Shown here in pieces: positions 24,645 to 31,895 of a stretch of 44,687 nt of DNA (position 1 is its first letter; every line of letters starts with the position of its first letter). The notes below the pieces were generated by a model that saw only the letters and a list, made by a program, of their open reading frames with translations, did not search any database and was not told where the DNA came from. The stretch spans positions 1 to 44,687 of IMG/VR virus record IMGVR_UViG_3300010331_000020. One strand, written 5' to 3'. Both the position numbers and the translations under genes were made by a program. Source of the stretch: a virus.

Positions 24645-25391
24645 ATGGATCAACTTGTACTAACAAACAAAAAAGGTGACAATATCACCACTTCGCTAAT
24701 CATTGCAGAAACTTTCGGAAAAGAACACAAAAATGTTTTAAGGGACATTCAAGAATTGGCATGCAGCGAAGAATTTAGACGGCTCAATTTTGAGCACACC
24801 CCCTACGTTCATCCACAGAACAAACAAACCTACCCAATGTACGAAATCACTAAAGACGGCTTTTCGTTTTTGGTCATGGGTTACACTGGAGAGAAGGCCG
24901 CCGAATTCAAAGAGACGTTCATTCTTGAATTCAACAAACGGGATGCAATGTTAAAGAGTGATGATTACATTCTACTAAGAAGTCAGGAAATCCTCACCAA
25001 TCGCATGAAAGCGCTCGAGGCTGTACTCGAACAAAAAGACAGACGTCTGGAGCTTCAGCAAACCGTAATCAGACAGTCCGCGCCTAAAGTTGAATACTAC
25101 GAAGAGGTTTTAACGTCAAACAGCTCTCACCTGACAAATACAATTGCCAAAGAATTGGGAATGTCGGCTACAACCTTAAATAAAAGACTTGACATAGCCG
25201 GTATTCAATATAAGCAAGCCGGATCATGGGTTTTAAGGGCCAAATATCAGGGTAGGGGATTGACCAAAACCAAAACCTACACTTTCAATGACAACCACGG
25301 GAAAACTCAAACATCTATTCAAACCGTATGGACAGAGAAAGGGCGTGAATTTATTCATAAGGTCATAACATCTCAAAAAGTATCGTTATGA
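24645..25391 (+). CDS. Antirepressor: Rha domain plus KilAC domain
   Basis: Residues 1-95 match the Rha family (TSLIIAETFGKEHKNVLRDIQ...YEITKDGFSFLVMGYTGEKAAEFKE). Residues about 125-235 match KilAC, found at the C-terminus of phage antirepressors (ELGMSATTLNKRLDIAGIQYKQAGSWVL; TVWTEKGREFIHKVI). The two are joined by a coiled coil. The product should counter the repressor or regulate early genes. Confidence 0.9.
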   Translation: MDQLVLTNKKGDNITTSLIIAETFGKEHKNVLRDIQELACSEEFRRLNFEHTPYVHPQNKQTYPMYEITKDGFSFLVMGYTGEKAAEFKETFILEFNKRDAMLKSDDYILLRSQEILTNRMKALEAVLEQKDRRLELQQTVIRQSAPKVEYYEEVLTSNSSHLTNTIAKELGMSATTLNKRLDIAGIQYKQAGSWVLRAKYQGRGLTKTKTYTFNDNHGKTQTSIQTVWTEKGREFIHKVITSQKVSL

Positions 25392-25648
25392 ACTACCCTA
25401 TCCAAATAGAAAACGAACCCGCGATGCTTCGCCTGATTCAAAAGGTTGTAAGGGTTACCCTGAAAGAACAACAGCCCGAAAAAACAGCCCGGCTAATGAG
25501 TAAAAACGATTGCTACAAAGCAGTTGGAGGCAGAACAATAATCAATAAGGCTATTGAATCAGGAACCCTAAAAGAGCATTGCATCGAGGGTCGGGTATGT
25601 TTTAAAACAATTGAATTTGAAAACTGGCTTAATAAATCCCAATTATGA
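25388..25648 (+). CDS. Small DNA-binding-like protein (86 aa)
   Basis: Residues 36-86 (LMSKNDCYKAVGGRTIINKAIESGTLKEHCIEGRVCFKTIEFENWL) look like a short winged helix of the excisionase type. It overlaps the antirepressor by 4 bp. A role in regulation or excision is inferred. Confidence 0.6.
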   Translation: MNYPIQIENEPAMLRLIQKVVRVTLKEQQPEKTARLMSKNDCYKAVGGRTIINKAIESGTLKEHCIEGRVCFKTIEFENWLNKSQL

Positions 25649-25740
25649 AAACCCTCAAATTCATTTCAGATTATTGGTTCCCCGTTTTAATATCAATTGC
25701 AGTAATCACAATAGTAACCTATTTATACTTCAAAGCATGA
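25645..25740 (+). CDS. Tiny membrane protein (31 aa)
   Basis: MKTLKFISDYWFPVLISIAV... has one membrane span and almost nothing else. It overlaps the upstream stop and the downstream start by 4 bp each (ATGA on both sides), strong evidence of translational coupling. Its function is unknown. Confidence 0.6.
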   Translation: MKTLKFISDYWFPVLISIAVITIVTYLYFKA

Positions 25741-26054
25741 AAACCTTCTTTATCCAATTGTTTATTGTTACCGGAATCATCACGCTAATTTGCGTATTGG
25801 GTGGACTAATCGACCGGATGCCTTTTGTTTCTGCTATCGTGTTTGGAATTGCCGCCGCCGGTTTTGTCTGGTACACCTCACATAAAGCAAATATCCTAAT
25901 CGTTCTATTATTCATTTCCCTTTCCTTCACTTCGTGTTCACAAAGCGGTTATAGAGGATTAACAAAGTCGCAAAAACAAGTAAAATTTCACAGTACGCAC
26001 AAACCAACCACAAACATATTCTACGACCGCCACCGTGCGCAATGGGATAGATAA
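25737..26054 (+). CDS. Membrane protein with lipobox-like Cys (105 aa)
   Basis: Three hydrophobic segments (about residues 4-20, 28-46 and 51-65) end at ISLSFTSCSQ, where a Cys follows a lipobox-like sequence, then a basic tail. The ATG at 25737 is chosen because it couples with the tiny gene upstream; sequence before it in this frame overlaps that gene. The function is not recognised. Confidence 0.55.
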   Translation: MKTFFIQLFIVTGIITLICVLGGLIDRMPFVSAIVFGIAAAGFVWYTSHKANILIVLLFISLSFTSCSQSGYRGLTKSQKQVKFHSTHKPTTNIFYDRHRAQWDR

Positions 26055-26066
26055 AACATTAATAAT

Positions 26067-26124
26067 CCGGTTTTTGGAACGAATTTAAAACATTCGAAGG
26101 CGTTCGCTTTGCCTTGACCGGCCA
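26067..26124 (+). ncRNA. tRNA-like element lacking a D-arm (candidate)
   Basis: CCGGTT (26067-26072) can pair with GACCGG (26116-26121). Between them lie CGAAT-TTAAAAC-ATTCG (5-bp stem, 7-base loop, 26080-26096) and AGGCG-TTCGCTT-TGCCT (5-bp stem, 7-base T-loop-like loop, 26098-26114). CCA follows at 26122-26124. The sequence TTTGGAA stands where a D-arm would be. Geometry is tRNA-like, but function is unproven. Confidence 0.4.
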
Positions 26125-26270
26125 AATATCACACGTTATTTGACATGATGGATAGTTTGAAGGGGTTAATGGAGAAAACTCGAAAGAGAAGATTAAAACA
26201 TTAAGTGCCTGACAAGCGACAACGTTTATAGGATCGCACTTTACGAAGGGATCGGAGGAAACGAATACAC

Positions 26271-26308
26271 GGAGGGAAAGGTTTTGAAGTTCGATTCTTC
26301 GCCCTCCA
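26271..26308 (+). ncRNA. T-arm/acceptor minihelix (tRNA remnant)
   Basis: GGAGGG (26271-26276) pairs with CCCTCC (26302-26307) and encloses GAAG-TTCGATT-CTTC, an exact T-arm with a consensus T-loop. D and anticodon arms are missing. It may be a remnant of a deleted phage tRNA or a structured RNA element. Confidence 0.45.
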
Positions 26309-26413
26309 CGCAAAATCTAAACCATGAAAGCCGGATGATTTTTAAATCTCTGCGGTTAATTGAGATTCAGACCGATGGTAAATAGTTGACGGACCGGAAA
26401 GACGGTCAAATTT

Positions 26414-26520
26414 GATCATGTGGCGGAATTGGTAGACGCTAAATGCTAATAACGGTTGCTGAAGTATGAGGATTTATGGTCCCATGTCAAGCAGTTCAGG
26501 TTCGAGTCCTGACATGATCA
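26414..26520 (+). tRNA. Unusual tRNA-Leu-like gene
   Basis: The acceptor GATCATG/CATGATC is a perfect 7-bp stem, the D-arm GCG-GAATTGGTAGA-CGC is typical of tRNA-Leu, the T-arm TCAGG-TTCGAGT-CCTGA is perfect, and discriminator A matches leucine. The anticodon arm is weak (AAATG/CGGTT with an A-G mismatch) around CTAATAA, giving anticodon AAT. The variable region is 38 bases, far longer than the usual 12-20, and folds into a long bulged hairpin with loop TTTATGG. CCA is not encoded. Total length is about 107 bases. Confidence 0.7.
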
Positions 26521-26614
26521 CAATATTAGATTTAATTAGCTCTGATATTATATTTCTATTTCTCGCTGTGAGTTTACATGGACCCAACCAAAGGCATACG
26601 CGGCACAATTTATT

Positions 26615-26650
26615 ATCCCTGATGCTTAAGTGTATCAGGGATTTATTTTA
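26615..26650 (+). terminator. Terminator closing the RNA region
   Basis: ATCCCTGAT (26615-26623) pairs perfectly with ATCAGGGAT (26634-26642) and is followed by TTATTTTA. It would end transcripts carrying the tRNA-like genes before the next coding block. Confidence 0.75.
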
Positions 26651-26663
26651 AAACCTTCATTCT

Positions 26664-26897
26664 ATGAAAACAGAAACAATTATCAAAAACGGTTATGAAC
26701 ATACTATTGTCGAAGTTCCAGACCGACCGAGAACAACCCGAATTGATGGATTTGGAAAATGCACCACATCAATCACTCCACAGCCTAATTATGATGGTCG
26801 TAGAAATATGGCACTGAAATCAGTCAGAAGATTGACCCGTTCTGAATTGATGGTTTTAAAAATCAAAGCAGAAACCCTAAAACACGAGCAGGTATGA
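26664..26897 (+). CDS. Hypothetical basic protein (77 aa)
   Basis: The family is not recognised. The protein is soluble and basic, with a Pro-rich middle and a C-terminal helix (RLTRSELMVLKIKAETLKHEQV). It follows the terminator and overlaps the next gene by 4 bp. Confidence 0.6.
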   Translation: MKTETIIKNGYEHTIVEVPDRPRTTRIDGFGKCTTSITPQPNYDGRRNMALKSVRRLTRSELMVLKIKAETLKHEQV

Positions 26898-27241
26898 CAG
26901 CAATTGAAAAATTCATTTTGGCCGGAATGGCTATTATCGTGGTCTCTTTTATTGTGCTAGTAATTATCAATGTGGTATTTCATATCTACCATAAAGCACT
27001 GACAGAAGAACCTGAAAAAGAAATTGTAAAGGTCACAGACGATCTGATCGACAATTCAATATTTGACATGTTCCCATCGTGGAAAGATGAATTTAACGAC
27101 GATGAGGAAATGAGAGAAATTGAGGCTTCATGTGACCTTTATTTAGCCGCCACCAATCTTTTGAAAGATCCTAAAAATCTGATGCTGATACTTCAACTGA
27201 GCGACGCCGCAGACAAATACGAAAAATACGTTTTAAAATAA
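26894..27241 (+). CDS. Membrane-anchored acidic protein (115 aa)
   Basis: One membrane span (residues 7-33, ILAGMAIIVVSFIVLVIINVVF) is followed by a strongly acidic cytoplasmic or periplasmic tail (DEFNDDEEMREIEAS). The function is not recognised. It is part of the run of small early genes. Confidence 0.65.
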   Translation: MTAIEKFILAGMAIIVVSFIVLVIINVVFHIYHKALTEEPEKEIVKVTDDLIDNSIFDMFPSWKDEFNDDEEMREIEASCDLYLAATNLLKDPKNLMLILQLSDAADKYEKYVLK

Positions 27242-27258
27242 ATCTAAAATTAAAAAAG

Positions 27259-27480
27259 ATGAATGAATTACGATTAATTGAAGTTAATGGAAACGTGATT
27301 GATTTAGATGCAATCACCGCAGTATGCCTTATTTACGGCATATATTTTAATATTTCTCTTCCAGGTAGCTGCGTACCCGTAACGAACAGCAACCCTGAGA
27401 CCCTTGTTAAAATGCGCGAATGGGTAATTAAAGAATGGCGCAATGGTTCTGAAGTCAAAGAATTTAATCCTACAATCTAA
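27259..27480 (+). CDS. Hypothetical small protein (73 aa)
   Basis: The family is not recognised. The pattern LIEVNGNVIDLDAITAVCLIYGIYFNISL has the alternation of a small beta sheet, with a C-terminal helix (LVKMREWVIKEW). It has no membrane span and sits in the early small-gene run. Confidence 0.6.
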   Translation: MNELRLIEVNGNVIDLDAITAVCLIYGIYFNISLPGSCVPVTNSNPETLVKMREWVIKEWRNGSEVKEFNPTI

Positions 27481-27484
27481 AATC

Positions 27485-27685
27485 ATGAGTAAAGAAAAAC
27501 GAATGTGCACCTTTTACAAGGGAGCCGGAAAGCCTTTTAAATCCGACAAACAAGATCGAAATGCTAAATGCAAATGCGGATCTGAAAAGAAGGCTAAAAA
27601 TTGCTGTGGATGCGAAACCAATTATTACACGGCAAAAACTAAAGAACCCAACTTTAAAAAACGAGAGGAGGAATGCAATGAGTAG
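27485..27685 (+). CDS. SEC-C zinc-motif protein (66 aa)
   Basis: NAKCKCGSEKKAKNCCG is a SEC-C type zinc-binding motif (CxC then CC), known from SecA and many small proteins. The rest is basic. The ATG at 27485 is chosen over an in-frame start inside the preceding gene. It overlaps the next gene by 8 bp. Confidence 0.65.
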   Translation: MSKEKRMCTFYKGAGKPFKSDKQDRNAKCKCGSEKKAKNCCGCETNYYTAKTKEPNFKKREEECNE

Positions 27686-27881
27686 TTTCTTTATGGTTTA
27701 TGTGGAGGGAAACAATGCTCCAGTAGTCAGATATTCAGTTATAATCCTTGCAGAAGCAGAGGCTAAAAGGTTGGCAAAACTGACAGGAAAGAAAGCGTTT
27801 GTACTGGCCTCAATTAAATCGATTGAAGTGAATGAATTCAAGATCGAAGATTGCAGGCCAAACGACGATCTTCCTTTCTAA
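27678..27881 (+). CDS. Hypothetical small protein (67 aa)
   Basis: The family is not recognised. MSSFFMVYVEGNNAPVVRYSV is strand-like and is followed by a helix with AEAEAKRLAKLTGKKAFVL. It lies directly upstream of RecT and may be part of the recombination operon. Confidence 0.6.
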   Translation: MSSFFMVYVEGNNAPVVRYSVIILAEAEAKRLAKLTGKKAFVLASIKSIEVNEFKIEDCRPNDDLPF

Positions 27882-27905
27882 TATTAATTAATCAAAATAG
27901 TAAAA

Positions 27906-28772
27906 ATGGCAGAAGAAACGTGGTTAGACAAACTTAACCCTCTTAAGATTACGGACAACGAAAAGGTGAAAGAATCATTTATTAGCACCTTTTCAAAGAT
28001 ACATAAAAAAAGTATCGACGAGGCTACGATGATTTATGAAAAAGAATCAATGTATTTCAAAAAGGCAGTCAGCGGAAGCGATAAGCTGCAAAAATGTACA
28101 AGAATCAGCCTTTACAGTGCATTTATCGAAATTGCAATTCAGGGTATATCAATTCAGCCCGGGCAAAAATCAGAAGCTTATTTAGGGAGCCGTGGTGTAA
28201 ATATCGGATCGAAAACAGAAAAGAAATATATCGAAACTTGCATGTTATCAATTACCGCTTATGGCGAATTGAACATGAGGATTGCAGCCGGTCAAATTAT
28301 CCGAATGAAAAACCCTATCGTGTTGTACGAGGGTGACCATTTTCAACCTCTCACAAATCAAAGGGGCGAATTGTATGTCGATTACAAACCTGCTATCCCA
28401 CGGAAATCACAAAAGATTTACGGCGCTTGGGTTTGTATTGAATTGCCAGGTAATTCACTTGATTTTAAATGGATGTTGGAAGATGACATTGCAAGGCTTA
28501 TGAATTACTCAATTCCCAAATTTGGAAATGAAAGAGGTGCGGCAAATGCACTATATACCGCAAACGAGGGCCAGATAGACCCCGGCTTTCTGGAAGCCAA
28601 AACCATCAAGCACGCAATGCGAGCCTATACAAAATTAAGGGTTAGCGACATTGCAAGTTTTGAGGGGGAAGAAACCGAAGAAAAGGAAGCCCCTGAACCA
28701 TTCGGCGAAACCGAACAGCCCGTTATTAAAAACACGGTGAAAGTTACAATTAATCCAAACGAACCTTTTTAA
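27906..28772 (+). CDS. recT: RecT-family single-strand annealing protein
   Basis: This 288-residue protein binds and anneals single-stranded DNA in phage recombination. RecT features are clear: RISLYSAFIEIAIQGISIQPGQKSEAYL, the CMLSITAYGELNMRIAAGQIIR segment, and GAWVCIELPGNSLDFKWML. The acidic C-terminal tail (EETEEKEAPEPFGETEQP) is probably a flexible partner-binding region. It pairs with the PD-(D/E)xK nuclease at 29999. Confidence 0.9.
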   Translation: MAEETWLDKLNPLKITDNEKVKESFISTFSKIHKKSIDEATMIYEKESMYFKKAVSGSDKLQKCTRISLYSAFIEIAIQGISIQPGQKSEAYLGSRGVNIGSKTEKKYIETCMLSITAYGELNMRIAAGQIIRMKNPIVLYEGDHFQPLTNQRGELYVDYKPAIPRKSQKIYGAWVCIELPGNSLDFKWMLEDDIARLMNYSIPKFGNERGAANALYTANEGQIDPGFLEAKTIKHAMRAYTKLRVSDIASFEGEETEEKEAPEPFGETEQPVIKNTVKVTINPNEPF

Positions 28773-28783
28773 ATTATATTCAA

Positions 28784-29998
28784 ATGACTGAAGAAATTGC
28801 AATTTCAGAAAGCGAATTACAAGTCGCTAATCTTGTAGAAATAGTACAAACAGCGCCGGATATTCTCAGAAGCAACCGAACGCGCCACGATAAAGCGGTT
28901 GAGTATGGCAATAACCTACTCACGAAGGCAGAAGAGAACGGTATGAGCTATGACCTTGACAAGTTAATGTCCGACTATCAAGATAAGCTAAAAACCACCT
29001 TAAAAACGATTAAGGAGGCAAGGCAACCATTCACACAGCTGGTAGATGCTGTTTCAAGTCAGTTTACTTCATTGGAAGCGGACATTAACCCGACAGGAAA
29101 GGCGAACATCTATTTCAACATTCAAAGGGTTCGCGACATTTATGTTGCTGAAAAGATTGAGGCACAAAAGAAAAAAGACGCTTTGATTCTCATGCAGCAA
29201 AATAAGGATAAAGAGACTATTGACATTGAAAAACAGGTAGAAATAAATGTTAATTCAGATTTCAATAGTTACTTATCTGGCGTAAAAAGAGCGATGAATA
29301 ACATTTTCGAAGGAATGACACTTGAATCATCCAAATCAATCGGAAAGGTTCTAAACGCTACGCCGATGGGATTATCTCAACAATCTTTTGATTTATTGGG
29401 AAATCGCGCATATTGGCCACAATACATCACAAAGGATGAAGCTCAGGAAATCTTAAAAGCAAAGAAAACCGAAGAGCTTTTTACTGATTTGAATGATGTT
29501 TGCGGAATTGATCTGAGCGAATACCGGCGCGAGCTGATCGAAAAGATACCATCCAAAATCAAAGAACTCGAGGCGATTGCCGCCGCTGGTATTGAAGAAA
29601 AGGCCAGATTAGAAAAGGAAGCAACCGACCGCAAAAACTTAGAGGCTCAAAGGTTGTTGGATGAAGCGGAAAAGAAAGCAAAAGAAGCCGCTCAATCAGC
29701 AGAAGTAGCCGCCGCCGGTAAGACCTTTGAGGCAACAATAGCAACACAGGCCCAATTGTTTCAGGCCGAAGCCCCAAAAACAAAGGATGGTTATTTTATC
29801 ACAGTGAATCACAGGGCCGGATATGCTTTGTTATTTCAATTCTGGTTTGAGAAAGAAGGCCACGGATTAACCGCCGATAAGATTGAAAAAAAGACAATCG
29901 GACAAATGAAAGCCTTTGCCGAGGCATACGCTATCAAGAACGACGAAAAGATAGTTAGTCCACTACTCTTTTACAAAGAAACTTACAAGGCAAAGTAA
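28784..29998 (+). CDS. Coiled-coil protein between RecT and nuclease (404 aa)
   Basis: The family is not identified with certainty. It is mostly helical, with long charged coiled coils (residues 45-150 and 255-310, the latter Ala-rich AEKKAKEAAQSAEVAAAGK) and a short C-terminal domain containing GYFITVNHRAGYALLFQFWFEKEGHGLT. Its place between the annealing protein and exonuclease suggests a recombination accessory protein. Confidence 0.65.
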   Translation: MTEEIAISESELQVANLVEIVQTAPDILRSNRTRHDKAVEYGNNLLTKAEENGMSYDLDKLMSDYQDKLKTTLKTIKEARQPFTQLVDAVSSQFTSLEADINPTGKANIYFNIQRVRDIYVAEKIEAQKKKDALILMQQNKDKETIDIEKQVEINVNSDFNSYLSGVKRAMNNIFEGMTLESSKSIGKVLNATPMGLSQQSFDLLGNRAYWPQYITKDEAQEILKAKKTEELFTDLNDVCGIDLSEYRRELIEKIPSKIKELEAIAAAGIEEKARLEKEATDRKNLEAQRLLDEAEKKAKEAAQSAEVAAAGKTFEATIATQAQLFQAEAPKTKDGYFITVNHRAGYALLFQFWFEKEGHGLTADKIEKKTIGQMKAFAEAYAIKNDEKIVSPLLFYKETYKAK

Positions 29999-30649
29999 GT
30001 GAATCCTGATCTTTACTACAACCGGAAAGAGGTCAGTAATTCTGATCTCTCATGGTTGAAAAAACAGTTATATCCCTCCTTTATGCCAGATCCTACCGAG
30101 GCGTACAAATTCGGCAATCTTCTTGATGCAATGCTCACTGAATCAGATCGGGTTGATTTTCTGCAAAGAACCTGCGACACGGATCATTTCACAAAAGAAG
30201 TATTCGAGCAGGCAATGAGCATGAAAAGAGCCTTTCTTCGAGACCCCACAGCAAAGCAGATGATTGAAGGCGCCGATACTCAAAAGATAATGAGCAAAAG
30301 ACTAAATCTAAACTTTCAAGGCATAGATTTCAATCTCAATGCCCGTTGTAAATGGGACATCTGGAGGGATGCAATCAATTGGGGAGGCGACATAAAAAGC
30401 ACAGCCGCAACAACTCAAAAAGGTTTTGAGGATGCAGTTAGATACTTCGATTACGACCGCCAAAGGGCTTGGTATATGGATATAGCCGGAAGTAAGCAGG
30501 ATATTCTGATAGCCATTTCAAAAGTCAACTTCAAAGTATTCAAAGTTTACATTACCCGCGATTCGGAGCTATACAAATCTGGACAATCAAAATACAATGA
30601 GTTGGCTTTCAGGTGGTGGTTAATGTTTGGAGAAAACAAAGCAGCATAA
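29999..30649 (+). CDS. RecE-like PD-(D/E)xK exonuclease
   Basis: The 216-residue protein should resect double-strand ends for RecT. The nuclease core is visible: an N-terminal SNSDLSWLKK and FGNLLDAML, the metal ligand in NARCKWDIW (Asp120), and GGDIKST (Asp131-Ile-Lys133), followed by the helix DYDRQRAWYMDIAG. This matches the RecE/exonuclease-VIII family. The start is GTG, one base after the previous stop. Confidence 0.85.
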   Translation: MNPDLYYNRKEVSNSDLSWLKKQLYPSFMPDPTEAYKFGNLLDAMLTESDRVDFLQRTCDTDHFTKEVFEQAMSMKRAFLRDPTAKQMIEGADTQKIMSKRLNLNFQGIDFNLNARCKWDIWRDAINWGGDIKSTAATTQKGFEDAVRYFDYDRQRAWYMDIAGSKQDILIAISKVNFKVFKVYITRDSELYKSGQSKYNELAFRWWLMFGENKAA

Positions 30650-30667
30650 ATTAATAAATCAATTATT

Positions 30668-30871
30668 ATGAGTTCAAGTGATCATTTTTATGAAGCATGC
30701 CATGAAGCATGGTGCCGCGGAGGTAATCCTGACCATATAGATCCAGACCGAAGCGAAAACGACTATTACGATGGTAGAAGTCCTGAGTACACCGCAAGTA
30801 GGGAGGTTGAAAAACAGCAAGGCGAGAGACAGAGAAGGCGAGATATGGAGCAAGATGAAGAACATTATTAA
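30668..30871 (+). CDS. Hypothetical charged small protein (67 aa)
   Basis: The family is not recognised. It is very rich in Asp, Glu, Arg and Tyr, has no hydrophobic core and is probably disordered. It follows the nuclease in the recombination operon. Confidence 0.5.
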   Translation: MSSSDHFYEACHEAWCRGGNPDHIDPDRSENDYYDGRSPEYTASREVEKQQGERQRRRDMEQDEEHY

Positions 30872-30873
30872 TT

Positions 30874-31236
30874 ATGAGTGAGCCTATTGTTATAGCTGCC
30901 ATTTACGAAGGTAGCCGGGATTTAAAAGATAGATCCAAGAAGCTGACATTTCAAACGGACGAGATTAGTCCGGGCATAGCCGCAAGCCTACAAATGTGCG
31001 TTCAAAACTTTGTTTATGTCGCAATTAAAGCCGAAGAGTTTACAAAAGCCGAAGTTGACAGCATTAACAATCTAAAGACCGAATTTGAAGATATGGCAAA
31101 AACTCACAGCCAGCGCTTAAGGTCTGTTCTTTTCCGGCTATGGCAACAAGATTCAGCCGGATATGTAGATTTCAATCTGTTCTATCAATTTAAAATGGAA
31201 GGGTTTATAAGCCATTTAAAATCAAAATTATTTTAG
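30874..31236 (+). CDS. Hypothetical protein (120 aa)
   Basis: The family is not recognised. A strand-rich start (IVIAAIYEGSRDLKDRSKKLTFQTDEISP) is followed by helices. There is no membrane segment. It is placed in the recombination block, two bases after the previous stop. Confidence 0.65.
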   Translation: MSEPIVIAAIYEGSRDLKDRSKKLTFQTDEISPGIAASLQMCVQNFVYVAIKAEEFTKAEVDSINNLKTEFEDMAKTHSQRLRSVLFRLWQQDSAGYVDFNLFYQFKMEGFISHLKSKLF

Positions 31237-31259
31237 TTTTTAATCAATAATTATTCATT

Positions 31260-31895
31260 ATGAAAATTACGAAAGCGAGCGTAAAGAATCGCAGTTTGAC
31301 CGTGGAATTTACAGAGAAAAAAACCTTCATAAACACAGAAGGCGAACCGATCGAATCAGTCAGGGATTGCAAGTATTCCTGTTATGATGTTTGTCATGAT
31401 TCACTAATCGAAGCGTTTGACAAACTCAAAACTCACGCGGTATTGATCGCAGATGTCCGGGAAGCTATAAAGGTTGAAAATGCTATTGCTTCAGGTGTTT
31501 ATTTAGAAGCCTTCAATTTAGAAGAGTTGAAAAACATCACAATAACTGGGTTTGTGGTAGTCGGAAACGAAGACGATGGAAGCGAAGGCGCTATGATTAT
31601 CTGTCAGAAAAAAACAGGCATGAGAATCCTGAATATCACAACGCCAACCGTCAAATTTGATGATCCTGAATACTCTTTTGGTTCAGAATTCAGGGGCGTT
31701 ATCGAAAACTGTATTTATGAAGTTGAAGAGTACATGGACGGTAAAGTGGCCGTTAAGCAACTCGAAATGAACTTTGATGAAGGATTCAACGGAGAACCGG
31801 CAGTTAAGAAGTCAAAAAAGAGCAAAAAGAAACTGCTTGAAGCGTTCGATGATATTGACGTAACATTTTCAAACATTCCCGAACACGCTGAATAA
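31260..31895 (+). CDS. Hypothetical protein before SNF2 helicase (211 aa)
   Basis: The family is not recognised. The N-terminal 180 residues look like a mixed beta fold; a Lys-rich stretch (KKSKKSKKKLLEAF) precedes an acidic tail. Its stop abuts the helicase start, so the two may act together on DNA. Confidence 0.65.
   Translation: MKITKASVKNRSLTVEFTEKKTFINTEGEPIESVRDCKYSCYDVCHDSLIEAFDKLKTHAVLIADVREAIKVENAIASGVYLEAFNLEELKNITITGFVVVGNEDDGSEGAMIICQKKTGMRILNITTPTVKFDDPEYSFGSEFRGVIENCIYEVEEYMDGKVAVKQLEMNFDEGFNGEPAVKKSKKSKKKLLEAFDDIDVTFSNIPEHAE

Larger units (their letters stand above)
26055..26663 (+). other. Gene-free RNA-rich region
   Basis: No convincing protein gene lies in these 609 bases. 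They hold the two tRNA-like elements, the tRNA-Leu-like gene, hairpins AATCTC/GAGATT (26343-26365) and GACCG/CGGTC (near 26393-26408), and a terminator at the end. A 19-residue basic peptide could start at 26145, but support is weak. Confidence 0.6.

Noticed and set aside
26067-26308. Phage tmRNA
   Set aside because: No conserved tmRNA 5' domain (such as GGATTCGACGGG) and no tag ORF ending in a hydrophobic Ala-Ala type sequence pairs with the 3' minihelix.
26059-26313. 84-aa minus-strand ORF and a 61-aa plus-strand ORF at 26466-26651
   Set aside because: Both lie over tRNA-like structures, have no protein-like pattern and run into the tRNA or terminator.
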